This document shows positions 9,829 to 21,750 of a stretch of 64,000 bases of DNA, in pieces. The first letter of the stretch is position 1, and every line of letters starts with the position of its first letter. The stretch lies in NCBI RefSeq assembly GCF_000344685.1, contig NW_006920420.1:1230789-1294788 (forward strand). The letters run 5' to 3'. The notes under the pieces were generated by a model. It had not been told where the DNA came from and did no database searches. It worked only from the letters and a program-made list of their open reading frames with translations. The position numbers and the translations under genes were made by a program. This DNA comes from Gloeophyllum trabeum ATCC 11539 (lineage: Eukaryota > Basidiomycota > Agaricomycetes > Gloeophyllales > Gloeophyllaceae).

Positions 9829-12512
9829 TCAGCTCGAGTAGCCTTGGTGCTGCGGCTGCGCTTGCGGCTGCATTTGGACGTTGTACACCATCATCGGCGT
9901 CGACCACTGCTGCGGCTGCTGATGCGGCTGGTGCTGCTGCGACTGCGTCGGCTGAACAGTGTATGCCGTCGCAAACGTTTGCTGTTGCGGTTGCTGCTGC
10001 TGCTGCTGCTGAGCGTATTGCGTCGTCGACGTCTGAGGCTGAGGATTCGAAGGGAACGTAGTCTGCGACTGGCGTTGCTGTTGGGCCGCGGCGTTGTTCG
10101 CATTGCGGTCACGGCTGCCGTCTCGTCGGCCGTGAGCGTTCCGTAGGCACTCGTGCTGGCCAGACGCAAGAAGAGCCAGACCAATCGCTCCATGATCGCC
10201 GGAGTGCTGGTAGTGATACCCTAATAAAGTATGGTGAGCGAAGCTCTCAGGTTTGGAATCAACCAGCACGTACTCAGTCCATTCATGTTCTTGTACCGCC
10301 TCTGGCAGTCCCCAACCCCACAAGCAAACGGCCGGAGCCTGCGTTCCGCCTCGCGCTCAATCTCCATCATCTCGCGCTCCGTCAGCGGCTCGCCCTCCGA
10401 ACCCTCGCGCTCGCGTTCCTTCAGCACCGCCTGCACCTCGCCGAGCTCCTTCGCCGGCCCGAAGCTACAGGAGCCGTGCGTCATGTGGTACTTCAACCCG
10501 TTCGCCTGCTTGTACGACTTGTTGCAGTTGGGCTTCGGGCACTTGAACGGCTTCGAGAGCAAGAGCGACGACGAGGGGCGTGAGAGCGTGGTGCTTGCGC
10601 GGGCGGCAGCAGAGCTGCTTGCCTTGTTCGGGTTTAGAGACGAAGAGCCAGAGGTGGATGCTTGCGGGAAGTAGGAGTTCGGAGCGGGAGAGTTGACGCG
10701 AGAGCCATTAGGAGTCGTCACGGGAGTGCTGGAAGCAGAGAACAAGAGCGCAGGGGGCACGCAGCTCTCGGGCGATAGTGGCGTCTGCGGAGCGCTGTCG
10801 ACACCTTCGCTGACCATGCCAGAAGCAGAGAACGCATCGCCATTGTACCCATTGTAGCCATTATTTAACATATCCCTCGTCGCCGGGAACGTCGAGACCG
10901 AGAGCAGCGACGAGCGAGACGACAAGACCGTGGTCGTATCGAACGCGGATATGGGCGAGGGACACGCGGAGTTCGACGTGGACGCCGGACTCGAGTACAC
11001 CTGCGGGTGCGGGAACGCATGGCCGCTCGAGGCCATCGACGGGCTGGGGTAGCTCGACAGCGGCGTGGAAATCGGAGTATCAGGTGGGGAGGGCGCGCCG
11101 CTGGACGGCGCGCTCGCGTTCTCCATGTCCATCTCCATATCGTCCGGGTCGAACAGCCCGTTGTGGTAGCCCTGCGGGATCTGCAGCATCGTGCTTGCCG
11201 GCGCGGGCTGCACGACGTACTGGTTGTTGTTCATGTTATTCGCATTTTGTGCGGCGGCCTCGACGGCGGTGGTGAGGTCTACGTTCTGTGGCGGGTTATT
11301 CTGCGAGGTCTGCACTTGTAGCTGAGGTTGGGGGTGGTACGGGTCGACAACCACGACGTGGCATTCCTCAAAGTGCTCTAGCAGCGCGTGCAGGTCGGTC
11401 AGGTTGAGCCCGCAACACGTATAATTACGGCACTGTATACGAGAACGGGATCAGTAAGCATGTAAACCCGGGTAACATACATGGGAAGAGCTGCATGGAT
11501 GTGAAACGTGCTTCTTGGATACGCCGGGCTATATCCGTCTGCTGGAAGACAGCTTCGAATGCCACGTGCGCGCCGTGGGGAAGGAGAACCTACTGCCGGA
11601 CGCGGTATCCCGAGCAGCGTAAGAAGCCCACGGCATACTCCATTGAGCGTACGTGTCGGCATCCTGGCAGCTCCCGGGAACACGCTGGCCGCAATACCCC
11701 CACTCCTGTCCATCTCCGTGCGCGCAGCCAGTACGGGTGTCATGAGGGCGCGGTCCCACCATGCCCACCCCTCCCTACGCGTATACCCGGACCCGCCAAC
11801 AGCGAGTCATCCTTTCCCCAGCCGCAGCGGGTATACGCATACCCCATGATGCGTCTGCCACGGAACATATCCAAAAGCACCAGCCCAGCGGTGCACATGA
11901 AATGTTGACTCACCAGTTCATCCTCTCTATCCTGGATGGTGAAGGCATTCAATATCGATCCGCGATCGCTCTCTACTGAGGAAGAAACTTTGCCGAATTT
12001 GAAATCGGTAGGGCTGCGAGTGAAGAGTCAGTCAATATCGAAATGAGTCGCATGTGCAGCGATGGAATGGCAAAGCAGTGTTGGCCGCAGCCAACGCTCA
12101 CAAGTGGAGTGGATATATGCGCCACATAAGCTTCGGCCAGTGCGCGTATGCGCCATGAACATAACTGGGGATGCCACACATGACCGCCCCTGCCATCTGA
12201 GCATACTTTCGCACTCGGTGTGGTCTTAAAACATGCATCTTCCACCGTACCATCTATGCCACCCAACAGCCGCCGCATGATCAGGATAAATACTCACTCT
12301 AGTGGCCCTAATAACTGTCCTGGTGATACGCCAGGGTAGAATCTGCTTCCAAACGACCCCGAGCGGAACGATAGCGGCGAGCCTATGAGATGTCGGGTGT
12401 ATGAAGCAGGGTTAAACGAGCCGCTGGTGCCAGTAAAGGAGCCAGAGGTCATGGAAACGTCTCGGTCATGATGAGAAGGGAGAGCGATGGGTTGGGTTAC
12501 AGTGGTCGTCAT
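9829..12512 (-). CDS. C2H2 zinc-finger transcription factor, SFP1-like
   Basis: Nuclear regulator resembling yeast Sfp1, which controls ribosome-biogenesis and growth genes. Proposed exons, right to left: 12298-12512, 11914-12013, 11481-11528, 10274-11432 and 9829-10220. All junctions keep frame and give about 637 residues. The start is MTTTVTQPIALPSHHDRD. Visible fingers are CRNYTCCGLNLTDLHALLEH, then KPFKCPKPNCNKSYKQANGL ending H.THGSC, and finally RPFACGVGDCQRRYKNMNGL completed across the last intron by RYHYQHSGDH. Long Ser/Pro/Thr-rich segments lie between, and the C-terminus is Gln-rich. The proposed 385-nt intron (11529-11913) is far longer than the others and may hide a further exon. 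Family call is strong; targets are inferred from homologues. Confidence 0.88.
9955..10020 (-). repeat. CAG/CTG-rich microsatellite encoding a polyglutamine tract
   Basis: Runs of GCTGCTGCTG in the last exon of the SFP1-like gene encode Q-rich stretches in the C-terminal domain. Such tracts are length-variable and common in transcription-factor activation regions. Confidence 0.7.
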
Positions 12513-12750
12513 GAGAGGCGGCGCCGATGAGGACGTCGTCGGGGTCGTGGTCGTCGTGGGGAGCGTCGGGAAAGGACTGATGGGTGATGGATCTAAGGCG
12601 GAATCTGTACAAGCGTCGGGACTCGCAGCGCAAGGTTATATACGAGAGATGGGAGGAAACCGAACGACCCCTTCGCTTATTAGTGTTTGCCGGGTCGGAG
12701 CAGAGACCCCGCGCCTGATTGGCTCCCTGGCGGCGCTTCCCTCGCTTACT

Positions 12751-13432
12751 TCATCCCCCCCACTCGGCCCGATCACCACGCCAAAGCCGGACAAACAGCG
12801 CCAAACAGCCTGCCCGATTGCGCCGTACGTAAACTGCCATCCCCTGCCTTGGTTCCTCCATCCGCTCCCTTTTGCCGCCCTCAGCGGCCGACCCCGAGCG
12901 GCGCCAACTTGAGACTGCCAGGATGAACGTTCCGAGCCCGAGCACGGCCTGCAACTGCAGTGCTTGCGCACAGCCTTGTTGTACACCTTGCATGAGGATC
13001 GTACGACCTGATCGCACATCGTATGGGACTTTGACTTTGATTACTTCTAGACCTTGAGCTATATCCGTCACTTGCGAATGCGAATCTCGACTGGGAGTCG
13101 TCGCTGCTCTGCGGTACCGGTGACATGCACCGCCTCGCTGCTCCAGACGCGCTGCGCGGCCACGAAGCTTTCTACGTACCGACTCTTCTTTCATCTGGGT
13201 CATCAGTCAGCCAACGCGAATTACTTGACTTGACATTGGTCATGTTATGTCGAGCACTACCGCAAAGTAAGAACACCGTCGCCGGCCTTGATGCACCCTC
13301 GCGTTTACGTGCCGTCTGCACCTTCCATGCGCCTTCGGCCACGCTGCACAGCTCCTGTTGTACTTCGCGCGCCCGCGCCTTCTCTTGTCTCGCACGCCCA
13401 GCTATGAATCCGACTTGCACCGTCTCTAGCAT
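12751..13432 (-). CDS. Possible small hypothetical gene, exon structure unresolved
   Basis: On the minus strand a frame starting MLETVQVGFIAGRARQEKAR (13432 downward) looks coding: charged, helical and possibly coiled coil. It is followed, after a plausible intron ending in GACCCAG, by KKSRYVESFVAAQRVW in one frame. A further segment reads YDVRSGRTILMQGVQQG and then a hydrophobic stretch ALQLQAVLGLGTFILAV that could cross a membrane. The segments lie in different frames and several donor and acceptor choices are possible, so no single protein is proposed. I do not recognise a family. It sits upstream of the SFP1-like gene in the same orientation. It could be a real small protein gene or chance open frames in GC-rich DNA. 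Confidence 0.35.
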
Positions 13433-16350
13433 TCAGTAGACTATATACGCCATCGCTACCATATCAAGGGAGCCCCTTCCTCTGCGGGGACCTAGAGCGA
13501 AGGCGGGCAATGCCATTCGAGGTAAAGTCGACCATTCCCGGTGGAGTCTCTTTGACATCGAGTGACAAGATAGAACCCATCATTGAATTAGCCTTTACTG
13601 GGCTCGATGGGGTTTCAGCGATCCTAGTGCGAGGCGCAGTTGCCAGTACTTTCGGGAAATGCTTGGCCGTATAGTCGTGCTGTGAGTCTCTGGCTAGGGT
13701 CTGGTCAAGTATATATCGTGTTCGTAGTACTTTATGCTGCTGGGGCCAAATGACTTGTAACCAGACTACAGTAGCGAAGTGCTTGACAGAAAATGTGTTC
13801 CAGGTCGTAAGGTCCTTCATGTTTCAATCCAGCCTGCATACATGGCTCCTGTAGCACGTTTAACCGGTCTCTTCGATGCCAGTGTAACGTTAACGACTTC
13901 GTGCCACCAGCTATCCGAGAACCGAGCGTCACTGATTTACCTTGATTTACACTTGTGTGCTCGTGTCATCGGATAACGAGAGCCAGGGGCATTATGATCA
14001 AATGGCGTGCCTCGTTACGCCTGGGGAATGGATGCATATGGACGCCTATGTACACCCATCACTGCATGTAATGAGGCGGACCCTGTCCTTCTTCGCGAAA
14101 GGGTCCCGAGAAGGAGGAGACGGAGAATGGAGGGCGTCCATGTGAGCGGGTGTTAATCAACGGGTCATTGCATTCCTTTGCTTCACCACTCAGCTACGGC
14201 CACTCGTCGTGAATAGATTACCTCCACAGCGCAGCTAGATACAGGGGCTACTGATTAGCTCTGGCAGTTTGTCGCATCAGAGCATGAATATCCATCTTGA
14301 TCTTGCCGAGGGGCGCGGAGCCTCATCAGCATATGCATACGCGCCTCCTGTCCAGCAACGAGGCGGGGGAGCAGGGGTCGTATTGTTAGAGAGCAGGGAT
14401 GCTGGACCGTTCATCCGAAGAAGTGTTCGCGAGGAGTGCTTCCTCCCCAAGTTCGGGCGCTGGGCACGACGGGCTTCGGGCGGGCGGCCCTGCACGTGGC
14501 GAGCGGCGTGTACTCGAAGACCGCCACGAGCTTGTTCTTCCCCTCCGAAGCCTTCCGCACTCACCACCGCCATCCGAGCAAGCTCCACCTAACCGCCGGC
14601 GGCTGGTATACTCGAATCGTACTTACATCGTGGTCGCAAGACGATACTGAATTCGAAAGTGAACTAACACAAAAGGACTATCCGCCCCTCTCACTTGCAG
14701 CTGCGGCCCTGCCATGTCCTCCCGCCTGCACCCGCAGCATATTACGGCGAAACAACCGTGAGCCCCAGTCATTTACTGTATCTGTCCAGTTCGCCCCCGA
14801 GGCCTAGCCCGCCACGCGAACATGTCAGAGTCGATGGCGGGTGGCACTACAGCGATCGTCGTGAATCGTTTTCCCAGCGCGACGTTGGGGCGTCGATCGT
14901 CCGCGGCGGGCGACGCTGATTGGCCTCCCGCCGGACGAGTGGTGGCCAATTGCGTGCCGCCCTGCTCATCCGTCGCCCAGCCAATGACGGTCCGAGAAAG
15001 TGGCTCTTGTGCTTCTGCGCTTGCGCTGGTAGTTAGACTGTGTTCACAGCGGTTTCAGGGATTGAATTTGCAGAGCAGAAACATGGTAAGCGCCACGAAC
15101 ATTTTGCGTTTCGATTCTATCCATAAACACTAATTTGCGGCGTGCCAAGCGTAACCCCACCCCCAACGACTTGGTAATGGAGCCCTCTCCAGAGCCTGAC
15201 GTCCGTCAAACATAAGGTATGTTTCAGCGCGAGTTTGGCTCTAACACTTCGCCAGTGCCGGCATCGTTCAGAACGTACAGCATAAACTATACACCACACG
15301 CTCGCGGGTACGGGTGCATGTGCTCTTCATGTGCAAGTGCCAATGTTGCGACATCAGCCTAGTCGCGGTTTGTTCCCCACTTGCCATGGCAATCAGGCTT
15401 ACTTTGGAACAGCGCCCCCACCAACGTTGCCTATAGCCTACAGGCTCCCGGTGAGTACGGAGGCGCGCCTAAGCTCAGCCCGGGACGCATTTAGCACGCA
15501 CTCAGTATAGTACACTGACTGACTTGCATATTTATAGACTATCATCAACTGATGCCACAGCTGACAATGTATTGGCTTCCTACTCCTCCATCACCTACCC
15601 TTACCTGACCGCATTCTTGGCACGACACCTTCGCGAGGGTGCGGAGATGCGGGGGCTTACTCTCTTCCCTCTAGGGGTCTGACCAGCTCGTCCGGGTTCC
15701 CCACGCCCTCTCCGGAGAAGAGAGCTCACGGGTGCGTCTGGATATCGTCTTCCTGACTGCTTACGCCCAGTACACCCGAGGTTTCGCCATAGACGCCTAA
15801 CGTGCCCGTCAACCTCCACAGCCACACGGACTCAGCGACGCCCTGCAGATTGCCGCCCATTTCCGCGAGCGGGGCCCGACACTGCTCTATACGCGCGATT
15901 CCCTCATCCGCGATGATTATCCAGCGATTACTAACCCGAACCCACCCGGTGTGTTGAGAGGGCTGTGGACCCCCCGATGGATCAGATAATCTGCAGTGCC
16001 CGATGCATGTGTAGGTGTTGGTGGCACCAAGCAGGAGGCTCGACGTTCCGTCCGCCTCCCGAGAGGCAGGCTCTCCGACGACATCGCTGGTCTACTCATT
16101 CTTGTGAGTGCGTTTGCTTCATTTGGAGTTTAGGGTCTGCAGCGCAACTCGGAGGTGCATCACCACCGGATCTCGTGCTCTTTGCGCTACACACCACTTC
16201 GCGAAATCTGCTGACCCTCCACCTCCCGGGTACCTCGTCCGCTGGAATTCGGAATTCCACTGCTGGGCGGGTAAGGCAGCCGAGCTGCTGAATGCTCTAA
16301 CGAAGACGAAGAATGAATGGATGTCGTTTCGGCTGTATGATCCTGGCATA

Positions 16351-16374
16351 CCCGTACCCGTACCCGTACCCGTA
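16351..16374 (+). repeat. Hexamer microsatellite (CCCGTA)4
   Basis: Four exact tandem copies of CCCGTA inside the gene-poor segment. Not a telomere repeat of the usual fungal TTAGGG type. Confidence 0.85.
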
Positions 16375-16699
16375 GCAAGGTAAGGTATACCGTGATTCCT
16401 GGATACCGGTACGTGCTCAGACGCTCCTGGTAAATGGATATAACACGGGACAGCTATACCTCGGCACGTCAACAAGCGAAACATCCGTTTCAAGGAATAA
16501 TTTCGTCTGGGCACTTTACATCTTGTAATGATGCACCCTGCTACGGCGACTCGTCGTTCCTGGACACTTACTTGCCTGTACCGCATGTTGCGTCAATGTA
16601 TCCCGTTGCGTCCGACTGAATCGTTCACCGACCGCGCTGGGATGCAATGTCGCAATACGGAAGTGTCGTCCCCCATCCTCGACCTGATATCTCGGCCCG

Positions 16700-17095
16700 A
16701 ATCCCTGCTTGGAGCCTCTACCTGCTCTCAGTAACCACGCCGCTGCTATTAATGCTGTGGCCGTTGAGAAATCCAGTGATTCCCTTTTGTCCGCTACCAT
16801 GCACCTCCTCTGCCCTCATGCACGCCGGAGCCCCGGTAATTCGTGCGCTGTTAAGGCTATCGAAGCGTCACTGTGCCATGCTGTCGCGAGAGGATAACCA
16901 GGCCCCCAGCATCCCCGGACCGACGCCTCAATCCGAGTCCCTTGACGGACTCTCAGCAATGTCGCAACGCTATGGCCATTGCTCGTTAAAGAATCCAGCA
17001 AGTCCCCCGTTTCTACATTCCCTGACCTTTCTTGCACGTCGGAGCCCCGGAAATGCATACAACGCTGCGCTCAGTAACGTCCTTCTCTTCCATTC
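16700..17095. repeat. Degenerate tandem duplication, offset about 214 bp
   Basis: Two diverged units share order and spacing of several landmarks. CACGCCGGAGCCCCGGTAAT at 16821-16840 corresponds to CACGTCGGAGCCCCGGAAAT at 17035-17054. GCTGTGGCCGTTGAGAAATC near 16754 corresponds to GCTATGGCCATTGC...AAATC-like sequence near 16969. Unit boundaries are approximate. Confidence 0.6.
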
Positions 17096-18972
17096 ACGAT
17101 CACCCGTCAAATTTCACGAAGCGGTGACCACCCAACTATCCATTCCGCTCTGGCGGAAAATTGCGCGTCGCAGGGGGACTCGTGCTTCGGACGCGTCGGT
17201 TTGCCTGTTAAGGTCTAGTTTGGGCGGCGTTGTCCCTCTGGAGCGGTATCTAAACTGATCACGTAGCGCGTGAACGTCACACTCAGCCCCGAGCCGGGCT
17301 GCCTGGCATACTCCCCGAATACTCCGGGCGAGACCGGCAGAGTGAGTTCGAACGTGGATGGGGAGAGCCGTCTTGGGTAAGACTGAATAGATTGGTGTGG
17401 ATTCATACAAGATCACGTCAAAGTAGGTCCCACGTACGCCGACTATAGCCTGGTTCTTTCATGTTCTGCGTCTAACGTAGTTCCAGGACTCGAAGTGGTC
17501 ATCAGTGCGCGTGGCGGCACCCCCGAACGAGACAGATTTACTGAATTCCGATGAAGATCTGCACATGTAGGTGACGTTGGGAGCAAATCATCACTGAACG
17601 AAAGGGTGCAGCTACTATACGGGACTTGTGCCTACTTTCCCCCGGCTCCGAGTGTCAGATCAGGACCTAGCTCCATTGGGCTTGGTACGGTAGGAGTTCG
17701 AGGTTCAATTAATGTCGTTCCCAATCCGAACCTCCCCGCGCTGAAGTGTCCAGCGCCCTCCAGAAGCATCGGGACTCCTCGAGCGTATGGTGCGCGCCCA
17801 ACCCCATACCATTGAAATGAAATTGCCGCGGAGGCTGACGTGGCCGTTGAATCTGACCCCGTCGTCGGGGACACCTGGGTTATGGTTGTTCTCCCCACAG
17901 ACATGGTAGAGTGAAATCCGTTTATCTCACTAACACACTTCGAGTGCATCTTTGCCATACTCTTCGCACTATGATCAAGCGTATCACACTCGAGACTATG
18001 TACGAGTTCGCCAGCATCTGAGGACATGGGCGAGACCACTCTATAGGTTTGATGTTTGGTTTGGTCTGGTCGTTCTATGTCCGCATTCAATTCGGCCCAT
18101 AGTTACTCCGCCATGCCGCTGAGCAGATCAGGAGCCGTGATTGGTTCGCGGGCTGATTACGACTCCGTGAATTCAGTACAGACCGATCGAATGGGGCTTG
18201 GGCTTGGCCTCACCTTCGTTCACTCATCGTAAGTATGGATTTTATGGCCCCTGGCCCGTTACTGACCTTGGCAACGATATCCTCAGTCTCTTTTGCCGGA
18301 GTCCAAAGTCGTATGGTAGTGGAAAGCACACGATTCAGATCTTGCGTGATCGGACTCAGGACTTGCGGCCTGGTATTGGTAAGCCGCTTTTGAACTTCAC
18401 GTCCTATTCATTCAGAAGAGGACATATTATTAGTTGGACCGGTTTCACCCACTGACAGTCCTGATCGAAGTGCGGGTGTATCGAGCAAGTATCGAGAGGC
18501 TTTTTACCGTGTAGTAGCACTACTGGGTACCCAATGACCGGCCTCAGCCAATAAACGAGGGTATTAAAGGTTGTATAATGGCCGGACGTCGAGGGGCTTC
18601 ATCGAGTAAGCCCTGAATCATCTACTGTATTTTTTCGGTGAAAGCGTCTTGGAGAGGCAAATCGGCTTCGCGTCCGTATATTCCAGGGAGATCTCCAATG
18701 CGTTGCTGCAGCCCCCTCCTATTGCATAGAACTCTTGGTAGCTTCGTGCACCATTGGTCGGCCTTTGTCAAGCTGAGGACGACCTGCCGATTGATTTGAC
18801 CACCGTCTATCGACTGAACTCTGTACTGATTCGATTATTTCTCAAATCTACGAGGAGAATACACCTCTGGATATTTGAAAAGGTACCTCTTTACCATCTC
18901 CCCATGGCCCAGCTTCCTTCTTCCTATGCATAATATGTAATACGTCGGCGTAATCCTGACGAGCTCTGACCT

Positions 18973-20098
18973 CTAATACTCCCAAGGTAGCAGACCTCGC
19001 AGCTTCGTGACGCCAGCGGCAACCTTTCCACTAACGTCTTCCCATCTGCTATTCCCATCTGTTACACTTTTGATTTCTTCCTCGTTCGTAAGTTGAAGAC
19101 GGTCACCGGCCCACATTCCCCAGACAGGCGAACCATTAGCTTGCCGCGATCCCGGTGACCAGCAAATAGTAATCAGAACGACCTCCATGAAGCCGATGGA
19201 CTTCTTCATCTTCTTTCTCCTCAGGCGACGAAGGACCACACTGGCTCGAAAATATTCATTCTTGGTGAGATTGCACATCACGGGCAACTCTTTGATGTAC
19301 CTGCGCTTGTTCAATTCAGAGGTAATGTCGTCTATGAGAGCCAGATCCGTCTGGTTTCTGCAGCGTGTCGTTCCTCGGACACAACAATAGAAATTAGGCC
19401 GAGGATGATGGAGTCCGTAGTTGTCGAACCGATCTTCAGCGAAGAGAGACAGACGTTCCTCTATCCCAGGCTCTGCCCCGTCTTCTTCACTCAATCGAAG
19501 GTCCATGTCAACGTCGGCATCACAGTATACTCCGTCATGTGGGTTTAAGTGCTCCGGAACATGCCAGTTGACATCGCCTCCATCGTCGTACACCTTGGTC
19601 AATTTGAAGGTCCGATACTCGCGTTCTTCTGCCTCTGTGAACATCCCGGGAGGTACCTGGTCGCTGTCGCATCCATTCCAAACTATTCTATCCCCTGACC
19701 AGGATATCTCCCTGACATAGCAGGTTATAAGATGGCGAATTTGGGCCTCACCGATATGGAGCAGCAGGGTGTTGCAAATGCCGAGACAGATGGCATCTTC
19801 ATAATCGTCCAACTCCTCAAAAATGGCTTTGAGAAGTTCTGTTGGCAGTCCGAACAGACCATTGTGGCCTATAGGCCTCTTAGGTTTGGTGATGCGGAGG
19901 AGACGTTCAAGGCTGTTGATGCAAGAGACGGTCAGTGAGTTGTTCGTGATGAATGGCATTCATGTTGCCACCATACCCTCGGAATGAGACGGGAAAATCC
20001 ATAATATCTAAGAGACTTTCCCCGACACCATGATCATGTATGTCGTAATAGTCGACAGCGGTGCCTCTTTCTCTTTTATCTATGTTCAATCTGCACAT
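18973..20098 (-). CDS. F-box-like domain protein, intact family member
   Basis: Predicted 353-residue protein from exons 19977-20098 and 18973-19912, joined across a 64-nt intron with donor GTATGG, a CTGAC branch point and acceptor CAACAG. The start is MCRLNIDKRERG. After the junction, LERLLRITKPKRP leads into an F-box-like motif, LPTELLKAIFEELDDYEDAI, at about residues 56-75. Such motifs usually bind Skp1 in SCF ubiquitin ligases. The remainder (WSGDRIVWNG, SEEDGAEPGIEERLSLFAED, LPVMCNLTKNEYF, PVWGMWAGDRLQL) has no known domain and probably recognises a partner. Two decayed relatives lie at 6268-8005 and 20675-21750, so this is a local, young family. A shorter start at 19959 (MPFITNNS) would skip the intron, but conservation of the upstream exon in all three copies argues for the longer model. 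Confidence 0.75.
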
Positions 20099-20674
20099 GG
20101 TTCACACATCAAAGTGCGCTTAGAATGGGCAGCGGCAGTCATATATTCAGTGACTTCTCACTTACAGGTTGTAGTAAGACATTATAATGTGAGCTTGATG
20201 CGAATGTGAAGTGCCAGAAGTTGACTTTGCCGTCGTAAGTTTGTGGCTTGACGTTTGACCTGTTACTCGACCGCGCTTCCTCGCACTCCCACGCCCTCGC
20301 TTAAGGACAGGTATTACCTCTTTTGGCCAGTGCAGAAAAATGGACCGTAATAGTAGTACTAGTAAGAGGAGTACAGAGGATCGGATGGAATGGGATCCTA
20401 AATGCCTCTGCTAGGGGTTCACCAATCCCGGCGGGTTCAACAATATTGCTTCAAGCTTGAAAGGTAATGCCTGCCAATGTAAGAGTACTTACACTCAATA
20501 GATCCTGTTATCGAGACGTATGCAAAGCTACCAGTGTCGAGTTATACTCCGGCTTCTATTTCTCAAATATACAAAGGTTAAGACATTTCCATTGATCATA
20601 GCAACACTGCTTTCAGAACGTCGCCTCCGCTACCCTTTCCCTCCTACGTCAAACCACTAGTTCGCACCACTAGT
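20099..20674. other. Spacer between the two F-box-like copies
   Basis: About 580 bases, probably the promoter of the intact gene. No motif was identified with confidence. Confidence 0.4.
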
Positions 20675-21750
20675 CGCAAGGCAGCAGTCCTAGGAATCGA
20701 AGCTTCATGACGCCGCGGGCAATCTTCAGGCTGACGTCCACCCAAGCGGTCGACTGATCTGCTGCAACACTCATTTATCTTTCATTGGTAAGTTGCAGAC
20801 GGTGGCCAGCCCACATGCCCCGGACAAGCGAGGCAGTAGCTTGCGGGGATCCTGGAGACAGTCACGAGGAGCATCTCCCCGAAGCCTAGATAATATGGCG
20901 AGTCCCGTCCGCTTTCCAGGCAATCATGAATGGCGTCAAATCCGAAGTATTCATTCTTCGTGAGATTACACATGACAGGGCGCTCCTTAAGGTACCGGCG
21001 AAGGTCCAGTTCATCGGTCATAGCGCACGCAAGAGTCCAGTCTACTACGAACCTGCATTCTGAACGTACGCAACACAGCATAGGGCGGTGGGTGTTGTAT
21101 CTTTCAAACTTGTTGTAAGCCCAGAGTTTGAGACGTTCCTCGGATCCTGGCTCGGCACCGTCTTCTTCGTTTGATCTGAGGTTCGGGTCAATATCTCCAG
21201 TGTAATACCATTCTCCACCATGGGGATTCAAATGGTCCAGGATATGGGAGTTGACCTTGCCCCCATCATCGTATACCCTTGTCAATCGGTACATTCGATA
21301 CTCATGTTCCTCGGCCTCCGTGAACATCCCGGAAGGGACTTGGCCACCCTCGCATCCAGTCCAGACTAGTCTGTTGCCAGACCAGGAGTGTTCGTTGGCG
21401 TACCCAATCATTAAGACTGTGGATTTTGCTCTCGCAGATGTGAAGCAGCCGGCCGCTGGAGATGGCAAGGCCCATAGCATACCGGTAATCGTCGAGCTCC
21501 TCAAACACTAGCTTGAGAACTTCAGTGGGTAGCTCGAGTATACCCTTGTGACCGGCGGGCCTGTTAGGCCCTGGCAATACGGAGGAAACGGTTGATACTG
21601 TTGATATAAGCGACAGTCAGAGACCGCGTCAAGCTCGGAACTGATCTGTGTCGTACCCATCGAATAGTCCATGATATTATAGTAACGTACTTGGTTGAAG
21701 TCAAAAGCATAAGACATCCTCTTTTCATCATCGTTCAGTCTACGTATGGC
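20675..21750 (-). pseudogene. F-box-like protein pseudogene, tandem copy
   Basis: Same family and orientation as the gene at 18973-20098. The 5' exon is recognisable (RRLNDDEKRMSYAFDFNQ, IMDYSMG), as is the conserved intron ending ATCAACAG. The next codons read NRFLRIARA and hit an in-frame TAA. The F-box-like stretch LPTEVLKLVFEELDDYRYAM lies in another frame, and a further shift near 21415 leads to WSGNRLVWTGCEGGQVPSGM. A long open piece follows (EEDGAEPGSEERLKLWAYNK, ERPVMCNLTKNEYFGFD). A last shift near 20830 separates LVRGMWAGHRLQLTNE and the remnant of the C-terminus near 20690. Several independent frame breaks make it a pseudogene unless the sequence has errors. Confidence 0.8.

Larger units (their letters stand above)
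13433..18972. other. 5.5 kb gene-poor segment with degenerate coding-like fragments
   Basis: No complete gene could be built here. Fragments that look once-coding are: a minus-strand piece at 13464-13820 ending in RLRSRSPQRKGLP; a plus-strand piece near 15550-15670 reading LASYSSITYPYLTAFLARHL before a stop; one at 15840-15990 (ALQIAAHFRERGPTLLYTRD); and minus-strand pieces at 17632-18090 and 17215-17406. None matched a family I know, and frames change with stops between them. The simplest reading is decayed genes or old mobile DNA mixed with intergenic sequence. Confidence 0.45.

Noticed and set aside
16647..17258. 203-codon plus-strand frame
   Set aside because: It spans a degenerate tandem duplication and shows no family features; probably open by chance.
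17215..18090. Minus-strand frames with FELTLPVSPGVFGEYARQPG and SAAISFQWYGVGRAPYARG
   Set aside because: They faintly resemble fungal single-pass membrane proteins with a jelly-roll-like domain, but the frames break and key Gly/Trp spacing does not hold.
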